Source: Actinomycetes bacterium (GTDB taxonomy: Bacteria > Actinomycetota > Actinomycetes > Propionibacteriales > Propionibacteriaceae). Taken from it: 64,000 bases of DNA. A program made the position numbers and the translations under genes. Every line of letters starts with the position of its first letter. Positions within the stretch are counted from its first letter, which is position 1. Positions 57,411 to 64,000 of the stretch are shown here, piece after piece. The notes under the pieces were generated by a model. It was not told the DNA's origin, made no database searches, and saw only the letters and a list, made by a program, of their open reading frames with translations. The stretch is from positions 1 to 64,000 of the forward strand of contig JAEVYS010000006.1 of assembly GCA_023392635.1 (NCBI GenBank), in the 5' to 3' direction.

Positions 57411-59558
57411 CTAGGGGGTGGGGGCGGCAACGGGAGCGAGGGCCGGATCGACCACCGTGTCGGTGTCGCAGTGGACGCCGTAGAGCAACCCCAACGGGTT
57501 ACGGTGCTCGACCAGGAAGCGCCGGCGCTGGTCGAGCACGACCTTGCCGAGCGCCTTGCCGGTGAACAGGTCGTCGAAGAACGCCTTCGCCCATTCGCTG
57601 GCGAACAGCCCCGGCGTCTTGGTCTCCGTGCCGATCACTCCGCGCGCACCCTTGGCGAGGAAGTACGGCACGAACCCGTCGTAGAAGATCGGCGTCAACT
57701 CGCCCGACTCGCAGGCGTTGATGAACACCAGGGGGTGCCCGCTGAGGGCGTCGCTCCACGGCGCGAAGACCTGCAGCTGCCCGAGCGAGACGCTCTGCGA
57801 ACCGGTGAGGATGAGCCTCGCCTCGGCCGGGTCCTGCGACGACGCCTCTGCGTGGCAGTAGAAGTAGAGCACCTTGTCGCTGGCTGTCGTGGCGAGGGCC
57901 TGCTGGATCAGGTCGTCGGCGCTGGTCCCTTCGGTGAGCCGGACGCCGCGCCCCTCCCAATAGCTGCGTTGGGCGGCCACGGGGCGCGAGGCCATGGTCT
58001 GGTCGATGCCGTCGTTGAACAGGGCGCGGACGGTCAGGTCGGGGCTGGACTCGATCCGCGGGTCCGGCGGTGCGGTGGTGATCTGCAGCATCGGCACCTG
58101 CTCCACCACGCAGCGCATCCCGATGAAGTTGTCCCACGACGGCGGAGTGTGGGCGTAGTCCTCGGTGAGGTACATCAGCGCCCACGGCACCGGGAATCCC
58201 TTGGACACCACCTGCAGGGTGGTGAAGTCGTCCCGCTTGCTCTCGGTCAGCAGCCACCGCCCCGCCGCGACCAGTTGTGGGGACGCGCCCGAACCCATGA
58301 AGATCGAGGTGAACAGCAGGAAGCCCTGGAACGCGAGCTTGTCGAGGGCGGCGGCGTTGTCGTCCGGCGTCAGGTCGAGGTTGAGCGCGACGGCAGGGTT
58401 CTGGACCGTGCTCAGCAGCACGTTGCGCACGCCCGCGATCCGCGCGGCCAGCTCGTCCGGCGTGATCTGGATGTCGATCGGGTCGGGCGAGACCTGTGGC
58501 GCGATCAGCTGGTAGCCCCCCGCGGTCGGCAGGAACTGCATCGTGGCGGTGCGCTCCCCGAGCACCTCCGCTGCCGCGAGGGGACGGCCGTAGGTGTCCA
58601 CCTGGGCGGCGGCGTCCGACCCGACGTCGAAGGTGACGTCGAGTCGCTGGAGGAAGTTGCCCTTCACATCCACGGTGACGGTCAGGGTAGAAGGGCCGGC
58701 GTGCAGCGCGACGATCGTGAAGCTCGCCCGCTGGTCCGATGCCCCACTGCGCCGGACGGTGAGGACCTGCGGCTCGGCGGGAACGGTGAAGTCGCTGCTC
58801 ACCAGCTGCACGGTGAGGTCGATCGACTCCTGCTCGTGCGCGATGGGAATGATGGCGGTGGCCACCGCCTGCGCGGTGGCGCTCCTTTCCCCGAAGAACA
58901 CCTCGAAGGTGTGTGGCCGGCCCACCTCGAGGGTGCCGGCCGCCAGTTCGGCGTTCAGCCAGGTGTGGATGGTGTCCGGCCGATCGTCGGTGGCGGTCGG
59001 CTCCGGAGGCGGCGATCCGGGGGACGGCGGCTCGGCGGACGGCGCACCGCCGCCGTTCGTCGCCCCGCCCGTACTCTCGTCCCCGCTCGGAGGCGCGAGG
59101 TCGGGACGCCGCCCGGGGTGCCACGGTTCGCTCGGTCCCCCACCCAACAGCCCGCCACCGTCGGACTGCTGGTGTTGCCGGCTCTCCCCCGGCTCCTGCT
59201 GCTGTTGCTGCTGCTGGGGCTGTTGCCCCTGCTGCTGGGCAGCCTGCTGCAGGGCTGTGGTGACCTCGCCGGTGGCCTGGTCGATCTCGGGGTTCTCGCC
59301 GGCCCCGAACCCGAGACGCCCGGCGTCCACGTCGGCCTGGTAGCGCGAGGCAAGGCCTGGGTCGGCCATCAGGACGCGCGCGACCACGAGAGCCTGTTCG
59401 GTGAGGGTGCGTGCCGTCCGCCAGTCCGGGCGGGCGACCACGGCGTCGTACATGTCGACGACGGATTGGGGGAAGTCCTGTGCGATCCCGTCGCGTCCCT
59501 GCCGGAACAGGGTCGCGCACAAGACGACCTCCGTCGCGAACTCGTCGATCGATGGCAC
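57411..59558 (-). CDS. CHAT-domain cysteine peptidase with Gln/Pro-rich linker
   Basis: The 715-residue protein has a small helical N-terminal domain (1-95), a Gln tract and Gly/Pro/Ser-rich linker (about 100-190), a beta-rich domain (about 195-320: HTFEVFFGERSATAQAV, DLTVQLVSSDFTVP) that could be an interaction module, then a CHAT domain (about 400-705). The dyad is visible: His near 569 in LYFYCHAEASSQD and Cys near 615 in FINACESGEL, followed by GARGVIGTETKTPG. CHAT enzymes are caspase relatives such as separase and TPR-CHAT (Csx29), the latter an RNA-guided protease partner. GTG 59558 follows GGAGG. No TPR repeats are seen, so activation must differ. Confidence 0.87.
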   Translation of the reverse strand: MPSIDEFATEVVLCATLFRQGRDGIAQDFPQSVVDMYDAVVARPDWRTARTLTEQALVVARVLMADPGLASRYQADVDAGRLGFGAGENPEIDQATGEVTTALQQAAQQQGQQPQQQQQQQEPGESRQHQQSDGGGLLGGGPSEPWHPGRRPDLAPPSGDESTGGATNGGGAPSAEPPSPGSPPPEPTATDDRPDTIHTWLNAELAAGTLEVGRPHTFEVFFGERSATAQAVATAIIPIAHEQESIDLTVQLVSSDFTVPAEPQVLTVRRSGASDQRASFTIVALHAGPSTLTVTVDVKGNFLQRLDVTFDVGSDAAAQVDTYGRPLAAAEVLGERTATMQFLPTAGGYQLIAPQVSPDPIDIQITPDELAARIAGVRNVLLSTVQNPAVALNLDLTPDDNAAALDKLAFQGFLLFTSIFMGSGASPQLVAAGRWLLTESKRDDFTTLQVVSKGFPVPWALMYLTEDYAHTPPSWDNFIGMRCVVEQVPMLQITTAPPDPRIESSPDLTVRALFNDGIDQTMASRPVAAQRSYWEGRGVRLTEGTSADDLIQQALATTASDKVLYFYCHAEASSQDPAEARLILTGSQSVSLGQLQVFAPWSDALSGHPLVFINACESGELTPIFYDGFVPYFLAKGARGVIGTETKTPGLFASEWAKAFFDDLFTGKALGKVVLDQRRRFLVEHRNPLGLLYGVHCDTDTVVDPALAPVAAPTP

Positions 59559-59618
59559 TGCGCACCTCCGCGTGACGCCGCCGGCGTCCCGGTGAGGGGT
59601 GCTGCGGAAGAGGCCGGC

Positions 59619-59638
59619 CGAGGAATTCCTTCGATCAG
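59619..59638 (-). promoter_or_regulatory. Shared 20-base motif, CHAT copy, containing a perfect palindrome
   Basis: This element lies 61 bases before the CHAT start and matches 55693-55712 in fourteen of twenty bases. It includes the perfect palindrome AGGAATTCCT (59621-59630), absent from the other copy. Confidence 0.4.
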
Positions 59639-59786
59639 GATGGTGGCTGCGCGGGGCGCCGGCCCAGTAGCTCAATTTCCCCCTGCCCGCGGCCGGCCGG
59701 ACGGACGCGCCGAGCGCGGCCGGCGAGGCACTGATCCGACCCCGGCGTGACCCCGATCACACCCTCCGCAGCGGTCGGCCCAACGG

Positions 59787-59792
59787 TAGGCT
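59787..59792 (+). promoter_or_regulatory. -10 box of a leaderless transcript
   Basis: TAGGCT ends seven bases before ATG 59800, with no ribosome binding site between. Confidence 0.5.
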
Positions 59793-59799
59793 CAGTCCC

Positions 59800-60126
59800 A
59801 TGAGCAGCTCCGACTACCGGGAGCCCACCAACGAAGAACTGTGGGTGCAGCCACCCCCTGTCGCCGCGCCGCCGCCGGCCCCCCAGGGGCTCGCCCCGCT
59901 GCAGCACTCGCCGGTGCCCGCTCCGGTTCACTACGCCCCGTCGCCGGTCCTCGCGCAGCGCCCCGACCGCACCCCGTTCGTCCTCGCCATCGTGTCGTGC
60001 GCGCTCGGCATCCCGCTGACCGCGATCGCCAGCAGTCAGGCCGGCATCGCAGGACTGATCGTCGCCTGGATCGGGATCGTGCTGGTCAACATGACCTACG
60101 CCTGGAGCCGGCGCCGCACCCACTGA
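59800..60126 (+). CDS. Small Pro-rich two-helix membrane protein
   Basis: The 108-residue protein has a Pro/Ala-rich cytoplasmic-type N terminus (about 1-58) and two closely spaced hydrophobic helices (PFVLAIVSCALGIPLTAI, GIAGLIVAWIGIVLVNM), ending SRRRTH. The layout is common among small actinobacterial membrane proteins (DUF4190-like). Function unknown. It is divergent from the CHAT gene. Confidence 0.7.
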   Translation: MSSSDYREPTNEELWVQPPPVAAPPPAPQGLAPLQHSPVPAPVHYAPSPVLAQRPDRTPFVLAIVSCALGIPLTAIASSQAGIAGLIVAWIGIVLVNMTYAWSRRRTH

Positions 60127-60245
60127 GCCATCTTTCCTGCCCCTCGGCCCCCACAGCAGCACCCCGGTCCCGCTTGGCCGGAGCCGGGGACGGGTACTGG
60201 CCCGGTCAGGAGGGACCGCGAGCCACGCGGCTCCGGCCGGCGGGA

Positions 60246-61187
60246 ATGCGGAACAGCGACGTGAGTGTGACGGAACTGCAGGAGCGTGCCGACACGAGGT
60301 CGGCCGAGCCCTCGGTGCTCGCAGAGCCAGGTTCCGTGCCGCGCCCGTCCGGGTGGCTGAGTCCCCGCGCTCGCCGGCTGGCCGTCGTCGCCGCCACCGT
60401 GGTGACGGTCGACTGGACGAGCAAGGCCATCGCGTGGCGGAGGCTGCCCGGGAGCGCCGTCATCAACACAGACACCAGCGGCGCGGTGCCGATCCTGCCG
60501 GGCCTGATCTCACAACCCGTCCTCGGTGCGGTGGTGGACGCGGCCGCCCTCTCGCTCCTGGTCGTCTCCGCGCTGTGGCTGGTGGGCGCGTCCCGGCTCA
60601 CCCGGTCCCTGTGGCTCGGTTGCGCACTGATCTGGGCCGGCGTGGGATCGAACGCCGCGGACCGCTGGTTCGGCCACCTCCTGCTCGCTCCGGGCAGTGC
60701 GCGCGGCGTGGTCGACTGGATCGGCCTCGACCGCGCCTCGATCAACCTCGCCGACGTGGTGATCGGCGTCGGGATCGTGCTCTCCATCGCTGCGCTGGCC
60801 GTCTCGCGCCTGCCCTCCCGGGCGCGCGTCGCTGTCGCCGCCTGCCTCGCGCTCCTCGTCCCGATGAGCATCCTCACCGCGTCCGGCACCTCGAGCAACG
60901 CCGCTCCGGCCGTGTCGACCCCGACCTACGTGCAGCGCGTCCGCTCGATGCTCTGGGTGGGTTCGGACCACGGCCAGGGGCGCGTGGTGTGGCGGGACGG
61001 CCGCAAGACGATGGGCTGGAACCTCACCGTGGAAGCTGTCGACCGGAACGGGCGGCAGCTCGAGCGCTGGCGCGTGCCCTGGTCGAGTGACATCTCGAGC
61101 CTGCCCCTCCCGCGGCAGACCTGGGCCGTCTACGTCACCCTGGACAGCACCGGCTGGACGATGACGCTGGCCGACAACCTCTCCTGA
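60246..61187 (+). CDS. Signal peptidase II-like protein with extra C-terminal domain
   Basis: LspA removes lipoprotein signal peptides. Here the family motifs are present: VDWTSKAIAW (D56 region), SNAADRW (D139) and RGVVDW with SINLADV (D170), so the catalytic aspartate pair is kept. At 313 residues the protein is much longer than normal LspA (150-200). It has a 40-residue polar N terminus, an extra membrane helix near 200-215, and a soluble tail of about 90 residues (MLWVGSDHGQGRVVW, AVYVTLDSTGWTM) that I do not recognise. ATG 60246 is likely; GTG 60261 is possible. It may be a dedicated paralogue rather than the housekeeping enzyme. Confidence 0.7.
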   Translation: MRNSDVSVTELQERADTRSAEPSVLAEPGSVPRPSGWLSPRARRLAVVAATVVTVDWTSKAIAWRRLPGSAVINTDTSGAVPILPGLISQPVLGAVVDAAALSLLVVSALWLVGASRLTRSLWLGCALIWAGVGSNAADRWFGHLLLAPGSARGVVDWIGLDRASINLADVVIGVGIVLSIAALAVSRLPSRARVAVAACLALLVPMSILTASGTSSNAAPAVSTPTYVQRVRSMLWVGSDHGQGRVVWRDGRKTMGWNLTVEAVDRNGRQLERWRVPWSSDISSLPLPRQTWAVYVTLDSTGWTMTLADNLS

Positions 61188-61195
61188 GCGCGCGC

Positions 61196-63535
61196 CTACG
61201 GCGTCGCCACGGCCAGGCTGCGTCCGGCGAACCGCTCACAGAGCCGGGCCGCGGTCTCCGGACGGCTGTACAGGAAGCCCTGCAGCTGCCGGGCCCCCAG
61301 GCGCAGCAGCACGTCGCGCTCCTCGGCCGTCTCCACACCCTCGACGATCATCGCCACCTGCAGGCTGCGGCAGAGCCGCGCGAGCGAGCGGATGACCTGC
61401 ACCGACTTGGCGGACGTGGTCACGGTGGCGATCAGCGAACGGTCGATCTTCAGGGCGTCGAACGGGAACTCCACCACGGCGAGCATGGTGGAGTAGCCCT
61501 GGCCGAAGTCGTCCAGCGCGAGCCGGATCCCCGCCGCGCGCAGGTCCTCCAGCACCACCAGCACCTCCTCCCCGGCGAGGCTCAGCGAGTTCTCGGTCAT
61601 CTCGACGGTGAGCCGCACGTCCGGACTGGCTGCGCAGAGCCGCTGGATGTGGTCGCGCAGCCGCCCGCGCGAGAGTTGGCCGAGTTCGACGTTGACGTGC
61701 AGGTCCTGCAGGGCGGGCACGATCGCACGGATCCGGGCCATGTCGGCGAAGGCGGTGTCGAGAACCTGCTCGGTGAGGGCGTCGAGGAGGGCGAGGCGCT
61801 TCGCCTCGTGCACCAGCAGCGACGGCTCGAGGACGCCGTAGGTCGGATGGGTCCCGCGGACCAGCGCCTCGAGGCCCACCACCGCGCCCTTCGCCGCGTC
61901 CACGATCGGCTGGTACTCCACCCGCAGCAGGCCACCGTTGATGACGTCGGCGATCGCGGCGCGGCGTCCGGAGAGCGCGTCGGGCCCCGGCCGGCCCTCG
62001 ACGAGGGCTGCGTCGATCGACAGGCTGCGACCGCGTTTGGCGTACATCAGGGCGTCCGCCTCGTTGACGAGGCTCACCAGGTTCTCGTGGGAGTCCTCGG
62101 AGAAGGTCACCCCTTCGGAAAGCCGAACCTGTAACAGCGTCTGTCCGATGGACACCGGTGAGCTTGCCGACGCGACGATGCGCTGTGCCACGTACTGGGC
62201 GTGTCCGGCGTCCTTGATGTCGCGCAGCAGGATCACGAACTCGTCGCCGCCGACCCGCGCCACCGTGTCGCGGGGACGCACCGCCTCCTGGAGCCGGCCG
62301 GCCACCTCGGTCAGCACCAGATTGCCGGCGTCGTGACCGTAGGTGTCGTTGACGCCCTTGAAGCCGTCGATGTCGATGTAGACCACGGCGACCCCACCGC
62401 GCTCACCCCGGCGGGAGTCGACGTCGTCGATGGCGGCCTGGAAGCCGCGGTAGTTGAACAAGCCGGTGAGCGGGTCTGTGTTGGCCTCGGTCCGCAGCTC
62501 GTTCGCCTCGCCGCGCACCCGCATGGTCTCCTGGCCGATGTGTGCGATCGCGTCCAGCGCCTGCAGGTCCCGGTCCAGCAGCGGCGAGCGCCCCGGGTTG
62601 CGCAGCGCCACCAGGTAGCGGGTGTCGCCGGAGTGTGCGCGGAACGACGTGCCGATCTCGAACCGGGAGCGCGGCGGCGACGTCCGGATCTCCACCCGGT
62701 CGACCCGGAGCGTGGCGGCGGCGAACGACCTCATGTGCTCCAGCGGGTCGGGGTCGTCCGGCCAGGGCAACGCCCGGGCGGTGCGGATCAGCCCGTCGAG
62801 CCGGTGCCGGGCGTCGTAGGCGTAGACGATGAGCGCAACCACCGAGAAGACCGCCGTGGCCACGGTCAGGTCCATGATCAGCTTCATCCGGTTGGGGTTG
62901 GCCGCGATGAACTCCAGGGCCTGCGAGTCGGCGTAGTGGGCGACGATCGGAAGGACGGCGTTGATCCCGAACAGCAGCCCGATGCGGGCCGGGATGAAGT
63001 GGCTGGCCAGGGACGCGTCGTCCGCAACGATCGCGGGCAGGCGCCACAGGAGCAGGCCCACCGCGAGGTAACTGGCGACCGCCCAGGCGAACGCGGCCCA
63101 CAGTGGGGCGCCCACCGTCGCCATGCTGGTCAGGACGGTGCTGTAGGTGAGGCCGAGCAGCACCGACCGCCCACCGATCCGGGCGCCCCCCAGGACGTTA
63201 CGCTGCACGACCGCCGCGCCGACCGTGAGCCCGACGGTCCATACCAGAACGGTGGTGAGCATGTCGACGGAGGGCAGCGCCAGGCCGAGGATGCCGGACG
63301 CGATGCCGAAGGTCATCTTCTCGTCCACGGCGGACACCCGGATCCGGAATGCCTGCGAGCCCCCGGCGCACAGCGCGAGGAACGCGAGTTCGACCACATG
63401 CTCCCGGAGCGTCGCCGCACCGCGCACGGCGCAGATCGCGACGAAGACCACCAGGAGCGCGGCCTCGCCTGCCGCGTACGCGGTGTCGATGGTCCGTCGG
63501 GAAGGCAGGGGTGGCTGCCTCAACAGTTGCCTCAC
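61196..63535 (-). CDS. Membrane GGDEF-EAL protein, distinct from the other two
   Basis: The 779-residue protein has about eight N-terminal membrane helices (20-255) of a different sequence from the pair at 10.9 and 19.9 kb, a GAF-like linker (about 285-370), GGDEF (ARVGGDEFVILL near 430), and EAL (GLEALVRG near 555, LALDDFGQGYST, LKIDRSLI, IVEGVET, QGFLYSRP). Both sites appear intact. GTG 63535 is chosen with GGGAAGA upstream; the frame to 63778 has no ribosome site. It converges with the LspA-like gene with an eight-base gap. Confidence 0.87.
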   Translation of the reverse strand: MRQLLRQPPLPSRRTIDTAYAAGEAALLVVFVAICAVRGAATLREHVVELAFLALCAGGSQAFRIRVSAVDEKMTFGIASGILGLALPSVDMLTTVLVWTVGLTVGAAVVQRNVLGGARIGGRSVLLGLTYSTVLTSMATVGAPLWAAFAWAVASYLAVGLLLWRLPAIVADDASLASHFIPARIGLLFGINAVLPIVAHYADSQALEFIAANPNRMKLIMDLTVATAVFSVVALIVYAYDARHRLDGLIRTARALPWPDDPDPLEHMRSFAAATLRVDRVEIRTSPPRSRFEIGTSFRAHSGDTRYLVALRNPGRSPLLDRDLQALDAIAHIGQETMRVRGEANELRTEANTDPLTGLFNYRGFQAAIDDVDSRRGERGGVAVVYIDIDGFKGVNDTYGHDAGNLVLTEVAGRLQEAVRPRDTVARVGGDEFVILLRDIKDAGHAQYVAQRIVASASSPVSIGQTLLQVRLSEGVTFSEDSHENLVSLVNEADALMYAKRGRSLSIDAALVEGRPGPDALSGRRAAIADVINGGLLRVEYQPIVDAAKGAVVGLEALVRGTHPTYGVLEPSLLVHEAKRLALLDALTEQVLDTAFADMARIRAIVPALQDLHVNVELGQLSRGRLRDHIQRLCAASPDVRLTVEMTENSLSLAGEEVLVVLEDLRAAGIRLALDDFGQGYSTMLAVVEFPFDALKIDRSLIATVTTSAKSVQVIRSLARLCRSLQVAMIVEGVETAEERDVLLRLGARQLQGFLYSRPETAARLCERFAGRSLAVATP

Positions 63536-63664
63536 CGGCTCATCTTCCCAGCAGCGCCCGGATTTCCCCCCGGGTGAGCGCCAGCCACGGCGAGCCGCCC
63601 GATCGGCGCGGCGCCACCCCCTGAGAATGGGAGCACCCGATGGCGGGACGCCGGGAAGAGGACC

Positions 63665-64000
63665 ATGGCTGCACTGGCGTGGATGATGCCGCTCGCCGGC
63701 CTCTGCGGGATCGTCGCCGTCGCCTACTGGATCTGGCGGGGCCAGAACCCGATCAAGGGTCTCGGGCTGTGGCCCCACCCGTGGGCGATCCTCGACCTGG
63801 GCGCCGGCCTGGTGATCAGCCTCCTCGCGGTGCTCGGCATCTTCATGGTCGAGTGGCTGCTCGGTGGCATCCGCATCGACGGCGCCGTGGTCGACACCGC
63901 CGTCCTCGCCTCCGGTGCCGAGCGGGCGGCACTCACCATCGGGTGGGAGGAGTTCAGCGCGCGCTCCCTGCAGCTCAACGGGCTCCAGATCGCGCTCGGG
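63665..64000 (+). CDS. CPBP-family intramembrane protease, N-terminal part (cut by window end)
   Basis: The frame is open from ATG 63665 to the last base, 112 codons. It encodes membrane helices (AWMMPLAGLCGIVAVAYWIW, then LGAGLVISLLAVLGIFMVEW) and the EExxxR motif in TIGWEEFSARS (E95, E96, R100), followed by LNGLQIALG as in CPBP/Abi proteases. GAAGAGG precedes the start. The His motifs would lie beyond the window. Confidence 0.72.
   Translation, partial: MAALAWMMPLAGLCGIVAVAYWIWRGQNPIKGLGLWPHPWAILDLGAGLVISLLAVLGIFMVEWLLGGIRIDGAVVDTAVLASGAERAALTIGWEEFSARSLQLNGLQIALG

Noticed and set aside
1..64000. CRISPR array, insertion sequence or prophage
   Set aside because: No regularly spaced repeats, transposase or phage structural genes were seen. 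The only phage-like hint is the M15 domain at 42146-43429.

Overview
The window is about 70 percent G+C, with GTG starts common, ATGA/TGATG stop-start overlaps, and TANNNT promoters placed 6-7 bases before start codons (leaderless transcripts). It encodes PadR/DUF1048/DrrA-type ABC, DUF2236, WS/DGAT, LuxR and GGDEF-EAL families. This points to a free-living high-GC actinobacterium, possibly Propionibacteriales; the genus cannot be settled from sequence alone. No rRNA, insertion sequence, prophage or CRISPR array was seen. There is one tRNA (CAU anticodon).

Layout. (1) 1-10.6 kb: a type IV pilus locus with two minor prepilins, a large prepilin-like protein carrying a bactofilin-like beta-solenoid, then pilD, pilM, pilN, pilO, pilT and pilC, and a convergent pilB. 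A GGDEF-EAL protein (10.9-13.4 kb) follows, and two more lie at 19.9-22.2 and 61.2-63.5 kb, so cyclic di-GMP control of pili or adhesion is likely. (2) 13.4-17.8 kb: a 700-base gene-free stretch with a strong hairpin, a secreted Asp/His-tailed protein, and an electron-transfer operon (Ala-rich secreted protein, ApbE flavin transferase, ferric-reductase-like cytochrome b, NuoF-like flavin/Fe-S protein, ferredoxin). (3) 17.8-24.7 kb: a large LuxR regulator co-transcribed with the second GGDEF-EAL gene, and an OmpR-type two-component system whose response regulator appears to start at ATC. (4) 24.7-42.1 kb: mainly metabolic and envelope genes (membrane glycosyltransferase, trehalose-synthase-like GH13, WS/DGAT acyltransferase, tRNA, SGNH esterase, TetR/aldo-keto reductase pair, second large LuxR, nuclease-like lipoprotein, Lnt-like nitrilase with a serine hydrolase, CPBP protease). 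(5) 42.1-49.3 kb: an unusual M15 peptidase/PG-binding/EEP fusion, a flavin oxidoreductase cassette, a DUF1989/YqcI-YcgG divergent pair, a family 2 glycosyltransferase and a second Asp/His-tailed protein. (6) 49.4-51.8 kb: PadR-controlled ABC exporter.

(7) 51.8-59.6 kb is the most interesting part: a one-directional cluster encoding a CHAT-family cysteine peptidase with a Gln/Pro-rich linker, an alpha/beta hydrolase, a caspase-like C14 peptidase, a 159-residue amphipathic protein with a hydrophobic C terminus, a 114-residue protein of unknown type, a small LuxR regulator and a DUF2236 oxygenase. The caspase and CHAT genes share a 20-base upstream motif. Two caspase-clan peptidases, a lipase-like enzyme and a possible membrane-active partner resemble a regulated cell-death, defence or stress module, but no function is proven. 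(8) 59.8-64 kb: a small Pro-rich membrane protein, a signal-peptidase-II-like protein with an extra C-terminal domain, the third GGDEF-EAL protein, and the start of a CPBP protease cut by the window edge.
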